Below, in pieces: positions 33,102 to 40,373 of a stretch of 48,631 nt of DNA. The DNA comes from a candidate division TA06 bacterium (GTDB lineage Bacteria; Hydrothermota; DG-26; E44-bin18): NCBI GenBank assembly GCA_004376575.1, contig SOJN01000023.1:1-48631 (forward strand), given 5' to 3'. Position numbers and translations under genes: made by a program. Under the pieces are notes generated by a model, which made no database searches, had not been told where the DNA came from, and saw only the letters and a list, made by a program, of their open reading frames with translations. Within the stretch, counting starts at the first letter, position 1, and every line of letters begins with the position of its first letter.

Positions 33102-33444
33102 CACCGACCCCGCGAACACCAAGATCATGCAGCCTACCAATAATCTCAAAGGCAGGCAGCTTACTCACCAGGATCGGGATGCCTTCGGTTTCAGCCTTCC
33201 TAATAGTTTCTTCCTCCGGATGCCTTCCGTTGACCAACAAAATTCCAGACACACGATTCAAGGAGGCGACGGCAACTATGTTCAGATGAATCTGAAGGGT
33301 AACCCAGATATTTCCCTCTCTACTATTGGCAATGACATCGCTCAGAAGATCGCTCGCATATCCTCCCCTTACTTCATTGTCGAGTTTGCTCGATCCGCAC
33401 ATGACTTCCAGATTCAGCTTATCGACTATCTCATTCAGTTTCAT
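33085..33444 (-). CDS. DRTGG-domain protein 1
   Basis: 119 residues. The DRTGG domain is seen in VRGGYASDLLSDVIANSREGNIWVTLQIHLNIVAVA when read in two parts: the A/G-SDLLSDV core and the following V-T-x-Q strand, then IPILVSKLPAFEIIGRLHDLG. DRTGG domains occur with CBS pairs and in phosphotransacetylase and are thought to bind small ligands. A second, diverged family member lies two genes upstream. The product is small and soluble and overlaps the PHP gene. Confidence 0.8.
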   Translation of the reverse strand: MKLNEIVDKLNLEVMCGSSKLDNEVRGGYASDLLSDVIANSREGNIWVTLQIHLNIVAVASLNRVSGILLVNGRHPEEETIRKAETEGIPILVSKLPAFEIIGRLHDLGVRGVGDGGSV

Positions 33445-33447
33445 GTC

Positions 33448-34371
33448 TCAATCCTTACGGTGTATGTTGATAGTGACCTTCAGACGCGTCCCCTTACCTA
33501 CGGTTGAAGTAAGGTCCATGACATCGGCACATTTCTTGATATTGCTTAGCCCCATGCCTGCCCCAAATCCCATTTCTCTGATCCATTCAGTTGCAGTTGA
33601 GTAGCCGGGTTGCATAGCTTTCTCAACATCGGGAATGCCGGGACCCGAATCTATAGCTTCGATCTGTATTCGATGTGGTTCTATGTTGACCAGAATCTCC
33701 CCACCTTCGCCATAGATGACCATGTTCATCTCTGCTTCGTAGGTAGCAACTGCCGCCCTGCGTATGATTCGAGGATGGACATTGAGGTGCTTTAAAGCCC
33801 TTTTGAGTCCGCTTGCGCTTGCACCGGCATTCTGGAAATCCCGGCCCGCTATGCGGAACTCCAACACAAGGCTAACCTTATTGGCAACTATCTCCTCAAA
33901 GATGCGACTCACTGAGTGATTCTGATCCTCCTCTTCGCGCCGAATAATGGCCAGCTTTTCCAGTAACCCTTGCACAATTGTACCTTTGGTGATGATCCCT
34001 ATTACTCTTCTATCTTTGCGTGTAATCACCGGGAATCGGCCAAATCCGTGTTTCTCAAACTTCTCAACAGCACTAACAAGCGAATCATCTACGTACACGC
34101 CTTCCACATCGCTGGTCATCCTCTGCGCAACCGAAGTGTCTGGCTGCCCTTCAGCTAACCAATCGATGAAGTCTTGAAGGCTAATGATCCCAACTAACTC
34201 ATCTCCGTCTACAACGGGCGCTCCTGAAATATGACCGGACCGGAGTATGTCTCTGAGTTCGCTCATTTTCGTCTCTACCGGAATCGAAATCACAACATGC
34301 TTCATCACATCGCTCACGGTCAGTTCATACAGTAACTCTTGAACCTTCGTGACTCTCTTCTCTTCAGCCAA
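33448..34371 (-). CDS. CBS-pair plus HATPase_c regulatory protein
   Basis: 307 residues from a TTG start that directly abuts the upstream stop. Residues about 18-70 and 80-137 form a CBS pair (VVISIPVETKMSEL, GAPVVDGDELVGIISLQDF, then RFPVITRKDRRVIGIITKG). Residues about 160-305 are a GHKL ATPase (NMVIYGEGG region, DSGPGI, GFGAGMGLSNIKKCADVM, GKGTRLKVTI) of the RsbW/SpoIIAB type. CBS pairs commonly sense adenine nucleotides or NAD(H), so this may be an energy- or redox-gated protein kinase. It lies between the two DRTGG genes in a tight run. Confidence 0.85.
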   Translation of the reverse strand: MAEEKRVTKVQELLYELTVSDVMKHVVISIPVETKMSELRDILRSGHISGAPVVDGDELVGIISLQDFIDWLAEGQPDTSVAQRMTSDVEGVYVDDSLVSAVEKFEKHGFGRFPVITRKDRRVIGIITKGTIVQGLLEKLAIIRREEEDQNHSVSRIFEEIVANKVSLVLEFRIAGRDFQNAGASASGLKRALKHLNVHPRIIRRAAVATYEAEMNMVIYGEGGEILVNIEPHRIQIEAIDSGPGIPDVEKAMQPGYSTATEWIREMGFGAGMGLSNIKKCADVMDLTSTVGKGTRLKVTINIHRKD

Positions 34372-34734
34372 CTAGAAACCTTTCTCAAAGTCGGAGCAGC
34401 CGGGCAACCCAGCCTTATACAACCTCCCGCAGGACTCATACATGAGAAGGTCGGTTGAGAGCAGCACAATCTTCTTTTCCTCAGCTAACCTTTTCGTATC
34501 CTCAGGGGGTTTCTTGCCTCTTGCGAAGCAGATTGCTATTATGCCGGCCACCTCTGCCGTGCGAACGCACTGAGGATTTACCAATCCAGTTAGGAGTATC
34601 GAGTCCGATTTGATGAAGGCCAGTACGTCACTCATCAGATCAGAGCCGCATGCCATCTTCACTTCCTTCTGAAGGTCTTCCGCTCCGACAATCACCTTTG
34701 CTTCAAGAATCTGTTTTATCTTCTCTAATCTCAT
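34372..34734 (-). CDS. DRTGG-domain protein 2
   Basis: 120 residues, a diverged paralogue of the DRTGG protein at 33085. The core reads KMACGSDLMSDVLAFIKSDSILLTG, where ACGSDLMSDV replaces the family's G-G-x-x-SDLLSDV, followed by IAICFARGKKPPE and ending VLLSTDLLMYESCGRLYKAGL. It likely binds a small ligand. It begins 17 nt after the second HndB-like ferredoxin gene and abuts the CBS-HATPase gene. Confidence 0.75.
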   Translation of the reverse strand: MRLEKIKQILEAKVIVGAEDLQKEVKMACGSDLMSDVLAFIKSDSILLTGLVNPQCVRTAEVAGIIAICFARGKKPPEDTKRLAEEKKIVLLSTDLLMYESCGRLYKAGLPGCSDFEKGF

Positions 34735-34751
34735 TCGGATGCTCCTCCTGC

Positions 34752-35135
34752 CTATGACACCTGCTCGCTTCCTATGGCTAAGGCGTGTTCAGTGACTATC
34801 TTCCCCCCAATTACGTGCTCAGAAAAAATCTTCCGAATCTTCTCCTCTGTCAAATCAATATACTTCACAGGCGCTTCGCCCTTTAGTTCAACTGTAGCCA
34901 TGGGCTCCCTACTGCACAGCCCAGCACAGCCAGATGTGGTAAGAATGATGTCCTTTGCATCACTCTCTTCAAGCAGTGCCATCAAGGTGCTCATTATCTT
35001 CCTCGCCCCAGCAGCTATCCCGCAGGTCCCCATGTGAACTGTAATCTTTGCCTTGCCTGCCCCCTCACGCAGCATGGTCATCTTCCTCATTCTCTCTCTA
35101 ATCTTCTCCAGGTCTTCAGGTTTCAGCTTCGGCAT
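34752..35135 (-). CDS. HndB-like thioredoxin-fold [2Fe-2S] ferredoxin, copy 2
   Basis: 127 residues with C38, C70 and C74 as in copy 1 at 31533. The two proteins differ at only a handful of positions (R/K5, V/I93, Q/R98-region and near the C-terminus). Bases 34860-35105 are identical to 31641-31886. It follows the HdrA-NuoE fusion by 6 nt, so each Nuo-type fusion has its own HndB-like ferredoxin next to it. The two copies bracket the five-gene signalling module as direct repeats. Confidence 0.88.
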   Translation of the reverse strand: MPKLKPEDLEKIRERMRKMTMLREGAGKAKITVHMGTCGIAAGARKIMSTLMALLEESDAKDIILTTSGCAGLCSREPMATVELKGEAPVKYIDLTEEKIRKIFSEHVIGGKIVTEHALAIGSEQVS

Positions 35136-35141
35136 CGATAG

Positions 35142-36419
35142 TTACCCGCCTTTGTACTTTTTCAGTATTGTGGGAATCTTTACCTGTCTTACCTTACCGT
35201 ACAAGTCGTCTCCAACTGTGACCACTGGTGCCAGGCCGCAGCAACCAAGACAGCGAACAGTCTCCAAGCTGAAATTCATGTCTTCTGTAGTCTGGCCTGC
35301 TTCAATGTTCAAGTCCTCCTCGACTCTCTCCAGCAATCTAGCTCCCCCCTGTACGTGGCAGGCAGTGCCGAGACAGACATTTATTGTGTATTTTCCCCTC
35401 GGCTCTAAGCTGAAAGCGTTGTAGAACGTAGCTATTTCGTACAGCTTGGACACAGGTATATCCAGCCTCTCGGCCACATAGAGAAGGGTTTCTTTGGGTA
35501 GGTAGTTGAACTCAGAGTTTATGTCCTCGAGAATGGGTATTTCGACCCCTTCTCCACCTTCGTATTTTCCTATTATCTCATCTAGCCTTGCCAGCAACTC
35601 TTTCTCTATGGCTGGAGCAATCGAAGGGACTTCAGGAATCTCAGGCCTGTTCCTCACAAGACAGTTGGTCCAGCAGTCTCCGCAGCCTGTGCACTTCTCC
35701 ATATCTACTGATCTCGCCTTTTTCTTAATCTTCGCCTTGAAATTGCCCACATAGCCTGAGATCTCCTCGAGTTCAGAGTACGTATGCAGTTTGATCAAGG
35801 GATTCTGGGCCACCTCGACCATCTTTGGGGTCATTATGCATTGAGAGCAGTCAAGGGTGGGAAATGTCTCTGAGAGCTGAGCCATGTGCCCGCCAATTGA
35901 AGGGTCCTTTTCAACGAGCAGGGTTTCATAGCCGCTGTTGGCGATGTCTAGTGCAGCCTGCATCCCAGCGATGCCGGCCCCGACTACAAGGGCTTTCTTG
36001 GTAACAGGGACCTTCACCGGTATCAAAGGTATATTCCTGCTCGCCTTCTCCACCATGGCCTGTATCAACTTGATCGCCTTGGCAGTCGCTTTCTCTCTGT
36101 CGTCATGGACCCAGCTGCACTGCTCTCTTATGTTAGCTTCTTCTAGGAGATATGGATTCAGCCCCGCGGACTGGGCAGCGCGCCGAAAAGTCGTCAGGTG
36201 GAGGTTAGGCGAACATGCCGCCACAACTACAGCGTCAAGCTCGTCATCTTCAATCGATTTTTTGATGAGGTTCTGTCCGGGATCCGAACACATGTATTGG
36301 TAGTGCTCGGCCCTCACAACTCCCGGATACTCGGCCAACTGTCGAGCTGCATGCGCAACATCAACGTTGGTCGCGATATTTATCCCGCAGTGGCATACAA
36401 AAACACCAATTTTCTTCAA
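35142..36419 (-). CDS. HdrA(N-half)-NuoE fusion
   Basis: 425 residues. Residues 1-130 are the HdrA N-terminal domain (VFVCHCGINIAT, MCSDPGQ, VVVAACSPNLHLTTFR, ANIREQCSWVHDD). FAD motif GAGIAG is at 147-152, then SIGGHMAQLSETFPTLDCSQC and one ferredoxin motif C243-x2-C-x2-C-x3-C253. The HdrA part stops there. Residues about 270-425 are NuoE: a helical bundle (FNYLPKETLLYVAERL, VSKLYEIATFYNAFSL), then C349-x4-C354 and C390-x3-C394 for [2Fe-2S]. The missing HdrA C-half is on the fusion at 26678. The start is TTG with AAAGGA about six bases upstream. It has its own promoter and is the first gene of the main redox operon. Confidence 0.9.
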   Translation of the reverse strand: MKKIGVFVCHCGINIATNVDVAHAARQLAEYPGVVRAEHYQYMCSDPGQNLIKKSIEDDELDAVVVAACSPNLHLTTFRRAAQSAGLNPYLLEEANIREQCSWVHDDREKATAKAIKLIQAMVEKASRNIPLIPVKVPVTKKALVVGAGIAGMQAALDIANSGYETLLVEKDPSIGGHMAQLSETFPTLDCSQCIMTPKMVEVAQNPLIKLHTYSELEEISGYVGNFKAKIKKKARSVDMEKCTGCGDCWTNCLVRNRPEIPEVPSIAPAIEKELLARLDEIIGKYEGGEGVEIPILEDINSEFNYLPKETLLYVAERLDIPVSKLYEIATFYNAFSLEPRGKYTINVCLGTACHVQGGARLLERVEEDLNIEAGQTTEDMNFSLETVRCLGCCGLAPVVTVGDDLYGKVRQVKIPTILKKYKGG

Positions 36420-36460
36420 TTCCGAGGTCCTTTTCCGTTACTACACAGTGTCCGGCTTCT

Positions 36461-36491
36461 GTTCGCTGTGTTGCGGAACACCACAGCGAAT
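36461..36491 (-). promoter_or_regulatory. Inverted repeat in the leader of the redox operon (candidate operator)
   Basis: TTCGCTGTG (36462-36470) and CACAGCGAA (36482-36490) form a perfect 9-bp inverted repeat around 11 nt; a nested GTGTT/AACAC pair (36468-36472, 36477-36481) is the alternative fold. It starts at about +1 of the promoter at 36498-36525, a position suited to a repressor site or a leader hairpin. I do not recognise the regulator; a Rex-like or other redox sensor is only a guess. Confidence 0.5.
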
Positions 36492-36497
36492 CAGGAC

Positions 36498-36525
36498 ATT
36501 TTACGATAATAGGCAATCCAGTCAA
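36498..36525 (-). promoter_or_regulatory. Promoter of the main redox operon
   Basis: On the minus strand TTGACT (36525-36520), 16-nt spacer, TAAAAT (36503-36498). The start is expected near 36491, leaving a leader of about 70 nt. Confidence 0.7.
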
Positions 36526-36628
36526 GGCTATTCTTTTTGGAAATGTAGGAATTTTGGGCATTTAGCCCATCTGCCCTGTACGCTATACGATAGCTATCAG
36601 CCCCCACGAAGTCCGAAGGTCGAAAATC

Positions 36629-36648
36629 GGGGCCTCTTTTTAGGCCCC
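36629..36648. repeat. GGGGCCT/AGGCCCC stem-loop
   Basis: A perfect 7-bp stem (36629-36635, 36642-36648) with a CTTTTT loop, in the spacer between hdrB and the redox operon promoter. It may end hdrB transcription but lacks a T-run; role uncertain. Confidence 0.4.
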
Positions 36649-36774
36649 CTACACTTCTCCGTCAACCAATCTCAACAGCTAAGTTCACGGGTCAGGGCGG
36701 GAGCGCATCAGTGCCACCCGGGGCGGAGATGGGCCACCCCGGCGCGAGCGCCCTGAAGGTATGTAATAGCAAAG

Positions 36775-37094
36775 GGCGCAGCAATCTCGGATTTCAATTT
36801 CGCAATTTCGTGTTCTTGGCTCGATTTTCGGCCGACCGGGGGGTGATGACGCCCTACTCACCACACGATAAAGAAGCGTGTCATTGCGAGGAGCGTTAGC
36901 GACGAAGCAATCTGGCACAAGCAGATCCTTCGGCTCCGTCCTTCGGACTCCGCTCCCTTCGGCGTTGCCTCAGGACTAATTCTTTCTAAAACTCGACCTT
37001 CGCCGACACTCGGTCTCGTTAAGAAAGACTAAGCACGACGAAATATGCCTCACTCCGTCCAAGGACGGATTGGCCCTATTTCGTTTTCGATTTT
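36775..37094 (-). repeat. Dispersed structured repeat, copy C (rearranged)
   Basis: Same orientation as copy B. The hairpin has outer arms ACGAAATA (37038-37045) and TATTTCGT (37077-37084) and inner arms CCGTCC (37055-37060) and GGACGG (37063-37068). It lies 27 nt past the hdrB stop codon. One stem module follows: TCTTTCT (36981-36987) and AGAAAGA (37022-37028). Much of the body is missing, and a different repeat (36878-36912, ATTGC/GCAAT palindrome of the CATTGCGAGGAGC type) sits inside. The AATTTCG-rich far end (about 36780-36815) is kept. Confidence 0.75.
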
Positions 37095-37110
37095 CGATGT
37101 ACAGGGGGTG

Positions 37111-38046
37111 TTACAGGAGATGCTTTTCCGCAAGCAGTGATCGGGGATCCACGTAATGGAGCTCGAAATTGCAGGGCTCCTCACCAAGGCCCAGGGCAAT
37201 GCAGAGCAACTGGGTGAAATAGAAAACTGGAATTGGCTTGAAGTCGCCGTACCTCTTCCCCACCTCTTTCTGTCTTCTGTCCAGGTTGAAGTGGCACAGA
37301 GGACACGTGGTGGATATTGCATCGGCTCCACGTTTGACCGCGGAGGAAAGAATCCTGTAGGCGTGTTCGACGACCAGGTCTACATCCACCACCGTGTGAT
37401 AGGTGCCACAGCACTCAGTCTTGTATGGGTCGTCAACCACCTGGGCTCCCGTAGCGCTTAACAGCTCCTCCATTATCGTGGGATTCTCCTGACTGTCGAG
37501 TGCTATCTCTTTCGGCCTCAGAAGAAGGCACCCATAGTAGGGAGCTATTTTCAAAGAGGAAAGAGGCTTGGATATTTTCTCGGCCATATTACCGAACCCA
37601 ACCTCATCTCTTATCGCCTCCAGAAGGTGGAGAACCGCCACGTCCCCTTCATAGTCAGGTTCCTCATACATGAAGCTGTTTATCTTGCCCTTCTTCTCTT
37701 CATCATTCCTGATTATGTTGTTGACCGACTTTTGAGTATTGTAACAGATCGAACAGAGAGTCACAAAACGGTCGTACCCACTCTCCTTTGCTCTTATGAG
37801 GTTTCTCACTGCGGCCAGGTTGTTGATTATGTTATCGTTTGCCAGAGAGTGGACTGTACCGCAGCAGTTCCATCTCTCGAGTTCGACGAGTTCCAGACCA
37901 AGGGCTTTTGCTGCTGCTATGGCCGACATTTCAAGCCCTGTGCCTGTAGTCTTGAGAGTGCATCCGGGGTAGTATGCGATTTTGATACTTGATTGTTTAG
38001 CTTCTGTCTCCTGCTGGGGAGTCTGAAGTGTTGATTCCGGGCTCAT
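37111..38046 (-). CDS. hdrB: Heterodisulfide reductase subunit B-like protein
   Basis: 311 residues with two CCG domains (C-x31/39-CC-x35/36-C-x2-C). The first reads YYPGCTLKTTG, ERWNCCGTVHS, TLCSICYN; the second reads YYGCLLLRP, KTECCGTYHT, TTCPLCHFN. In methanogens HdrB holds the noncubane [4Fe-4S] clusters that reduce the CoM-S-S-CoB disulfide; bacterial versions act on unknown disulfides or simply relay electrons. It has an unusual hydrophilic lead of about 20 residues. It is 4 nt or so after hdrC. The main HdrA-containing block starts about 690 nt further on, under its own promoter. Confidence 0.92.
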   Translation of the reverse strand: MSPESTLQTPQQETEAKQSSIKIAYYPGCTLKTTGTGLEMSAIAAAKALGLELVELERWNCCGTVHSLANDNIINNLAAVRNLIRAKESGYDRFVTLCSICYNTQKSVNNIIRNDEEKKGKINSFMYEEPDYEGDVAVLHLLEAIRDEVGFGNMAEKISKPLSSLKIAPYYGCLLLRPKEIALDSQENPTIMEELLSATGAQVVDDPYKTECCGTYHTVVDVDLVVEHAYRILSSAVKRGADAISTTCPLCHFNLDRRQKEVGKRYGDFKPIPVFYFTQLLCIALGLGEEPCNFELHYVDPRSLLAEKHLL

Positions 38047-38049
38047 GGC

Positions 38050-38457
38050 TTATCCTGTGAACTTTCTAAGGCAGCTCACTATTCCGGCCTGTGGAAGGCC
38101 CTCAAAGGTCTTCTCATCAATCTCATACGGTTTCACCTTGTCCACGTTCGCCCTGAGGATTATCTGCCTGGCTGCCTCCATCACTTTTGCAACATCAATC
38201 CCCTTGGGACACCTCGACTCGCAAGTGAAACAACTGTCACACACCCAGATGGTCCTGCTGGCAAGGACTTCATCCTTCTCGCCTATCTGGAGAAGCCTTA
38301 TTATCTGGTTCGGCAGTATGTCCATCGAATCGACACTGGGGCAACCCGCTGAGCACTTTCCACACTGGAAGCACTTAGAAATCTGCTCACCACTGATTTC
38401 TTCAATCCTGGCTATGACTTCATCTCTCAGCTTTTTGCGTGATATCCTTACTCTCAT
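38050..38457 (-). CDS. hdrC: Heterodisulfide reductase subunit C-like protein
   Basis: 135 residues with the two HdrC ferredoxin motifs CFQCGKCSAGCP (about residue 29-40) and CDSCFTCESRCP (about 73-84). By family knowledge HdrC passes electrons from HdrA to HdrB. No membrane segment is present, so the complex should be soluble. It begins 41 nt after the MBL-fold gene, with no promoter I can see in between, so it may be read through from the tpiA operon. Confidence 0.92.
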   Translation of the reverse strand: MRVRISRKKLRDEVIARIEEISGEQISKCFQCGKCSAGCPSVDSMDILPNQIIRLLQIGEKDEVLASRTIWVCDSCFTCESRCPKGIDVAKVMEAARQIILRANVDKVKPYEIDEKTFEGLPQAGIVSCLRKFTG

Positions 38458-38498
38458 AGTCTTTCGGTCCTGCCCGCATCCCTGTAGACCAAGGTCAC

Positions 38499-39149
38499 CT
38501 ACATGGCATGGTCTAGAACAACGATCTGGCTCTCGTCTTCCAGGTGCGCAAACTCCATTTCCGGGGAACCCTGTCTCTTCACCCCTTCTTTCCCCTCGAG
38601 AAACTTCTCCACACCGTCGATGTCAAAACCAAGCTTCTCAGTCTTGTAGTGCATGGGTATCACGAGCTTCGGCTGAAGGGCTTTGACGACCGTGGTTGCT
38701 TGCTCGGCATCTATCGTATAGAGGCCACCCACAGGAACGAACAGAATATCGACTTTCCCGATATCTGCGATCTCTTCCTCTGAGAGCGTGTGGCCCAGAT
38801 CCCCAAGATGGCAGACTGTCAGGCCATCTGCTTCGAAGAGGAAAATGGTGTTGTCCCCTCTTTCTCTGCCCCGACATTCGTCGTGATACGTGGCAACGCC
38901 CTTGAACTTGAATCCTTTTGCCTCATTGTCTCCTGCGCCCTTCAGAACCACAGGATCGCCGGGCAGGGAACTCACGTCGTTGTGATCCTCGTGGTCATGG
39001 CTGATGAGCACAATGTCTGCATGTTCATGTATTTTCTTGTAGCGCACGGCGCCGCCGTATGAACCGGATTTGTACGGATCTGTCAGAATTTTGTGTCCCG
39101 ACTTTGGCGTAATCAGGAACGAGGCATGTCCGAGCCACTTTATCTTCAT
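38499..39149 (-). CDS. Metallo-beta-lactamase-fold hydrolase (UPF0173/YtkL-like)
   Basis: 216 residues. It opens with MKIKWLGHASFLI, as UPF0173 proteins do, and carries the zinc motif SHDHEDHND, a His in YHDE, GDLGH with the bridging Asp, and PMHY near residue 180. This family hydrolyses undefined small substrates. It is 9 nt after rpmA and 41 nt before hdrC, in the same direction, so it links the ribosomal and Hdr gene groups physically. Confidence 0.88.
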   Translation of the reverse strand: MKIKWLGHASFLITPKSGHKILTDPYKSGSYGGAVRYKKIHEHADIVLISHDHEDHNDVSSLPGDPVVLKGAGDNEAKGFKFKGVATYHDECRGRERGDNTIFLFEADGLTVCHLGDLGHTLSEEEIADIGKVDILFVPVGGLYTIDAEQATTVVKALQPKLVIPMHYKTEKLGFDIDGVEKFLEGKEGVKRQGSPEMEFAHLEDESQIVVLDHAM

Positions 39150-39158
39150 CGCCCCCCC

Positions 39159-39416
39159 CTATAGATCTGACAGTACAGAGACCCTCTTTCTCTTTCTATC
39201 CATTCGCCCGTACTGGACGTATCCATCTATTTTGGCAAACAGCGTGTCGTCGCCGCCCTTACCTACGTTTGTCCCTGGATGAATTCTTGTTCCCCTCTGT
39301 CTCACCAGGATAGAACCGGCCGTAACAAACTCGCCGCCATAGGCCTTAACACCCAGCATCTTTGCATTGCTGTCCCGGCCATTTCTGCTGGACCCCATTC
39401 CTTTTTTGTGTGCCAT
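39159..39416 (-). CDS. rpmA: Ribosomal protein bL27
   Basis: 85 residues of bL27: [33 protein letters not shown] and [14 protein letters not shown] are textbook L27. There is no N-terminal extension of the type cleaved in Firmicutes. It contributes to the peptidyl-transferase centre of the 50S subunit. It follows rplU by 7 nt, as in most bacteria. Confidence 0.98.
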   Translation of the reverse strand: MAHKKGMGSSRNGRDSNAKMLGVKAYGGEFVTAGSILVRQRGTRIHPGTNVGKGGDDTLFAKIDGYVQYGRMDRKRKRVSVLSDL

Positions 39417-39423
39417 GTGACTA

Positions 39424-40023
39424 TCACTCCTTTTCTTTTTTTCTTCTCAGCCGACCGATTACCCGTCTTGTCGTCTTCTTCTTCGCTTTGGTAGCCGGCT
39501 TAGCAGCCACCTTCCTGCGAGACCGTACCTTCTTTGCAACCTTCTTTTTCCTCACAGGTTTTGCTCTTGCCGTGGCAGGCTTGGTTTTCTCAGCCGCAAC
39601 TGCTGCTATCTTTTTTCTTGTTACTTTCTTCTTAGGAGCCTTCTTCTTCTCCACCTTGGGTACAGTCTTTTCTTTCAGGACCTTTGGTGCAGCTTCTTCT
39701 TTTAAGATCTTTGGCGCAAGGATTTCCGTGATGAGTAATTCCGAATAGTCCTGCCTGTGACCTCTTTTCCTCCTGTAATTCTTTCTTCTCTTGAATTTAT
39801 AGACTATGATCTTTTCGTGTTTGGCATGAATCAACAGCTTGGCCTTTACCTGAGCCTCCTTCACATAAGGTGAACCTACGTGAAAGTTGCCTCCGTCACT
39901 CAAGGCCAGAACTTTGTCCAGACGGACCTCAGATCCAGGCTCGGCATCCAGCTTCGGGATACGGATGCGCGAGTCCTTCTCGACCTTGAACTGCATACCT
40001 CCTGATTCCACAATAGCATACAC
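39424..40023 (-). CDS. rplU: Ribosomal protein bL21 with long basic C-terminal tail
   Basis: 199 residues, about twice the usual length. Residues 1-103 are normal bL21 ([19 protein letters not shown], then [33 protein letters not shown]). Residues about 112-199 are a low-complexity tail of Lys, Ala, Arg, Thr and Val, resembling histone H1/AlgP-type tails ([19 protein letters not shown]). The reading frame is open and ends 7 nt before rpmA, so the tail looks real. It may bind RNA or DNA. The start is GTG, 2 nt after secG. Confidence 0.95.
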   Translation of the reverse strand: MYAIVESGGMQFKVEKDSRIRIPKLDAEPGSEVRLDKVLALSDGGNFHVGSPYVKEAQVKAKLLIHAKHEKIIVYKFKRRKNYRRKRGHRQDYSELLITEILAPKILKEEAAPKVLKEKTVPKVEKKKAPKKKVTRKKIAAVAAEKTKPATARAKPVRKKKVAKKVRSRRKVAAKPATKAKKKTTRRVIGRLRRKKEKE

Positions 40024-40025
40024 TG

Positions 40026-40373
40026 TTATTCTCCGGTTGATTCTGGTTCTTCTTGTATGGGCTCAAGGGGCACCAGTCCCTCCTCAGCAGGGGCAAAGGG
40101 ACCTCTTTGCATTTCTCCTTCCACTGCGCTGCGTGGAGCCCTCCTGGACGCGGATATCAAAGTAAGAGACAAAGAAGTCAGCATAAACAAGACTGCGAAC
40201 ACGACAGTCGCCTTGGCAAGCACGGGTGTTGCACCTCTGCCCCCGAACACCGACTGCGAACCTCCGCCTCCAAATACGCCGGAGAGGCCTCCACCTTTTC
40301 CGCGCTGCAGTAGAGTGACTATGACCAGACATGCGGACACCAGAATATGGATTGGAAGCACGATAGAAAACAC
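40026..40373 (-). CDS. secG: Preprotein translocase subunit SecG
   Basis: 115 residues with two membrane helices (about 3-20 and 52-72) and the SecG core VTLLQRGKGGGLSGVFGGGGSQSVFG between them. The tail (about 80-115) is longer than usual and acidic. It supports the SecYE channel. The GTG start overlaps the tpiA stop codon by one base, the common tpiA-secG pairing. Confidence 0.92.
   Translation of the reverse strand: MFSIVLPIHILVSACLVIVTLLQRGKGGGLSGVFGGGGSQSVFGGRGATPVLAKATVVFAVLFMLTSLSLTLISASRRAPRSAVEGEMQRGPFAPAEEGLVPLEPIQEEPESTGE

Noticed and set aside
32361-33149. Signal peptide on the PHP protein (start at 33149)
   Set aside because: This start overlaps the DRTGG gene by 65 nt; the ATG at 33101 fits the PHP domain start and the tight overlaps of the operon.
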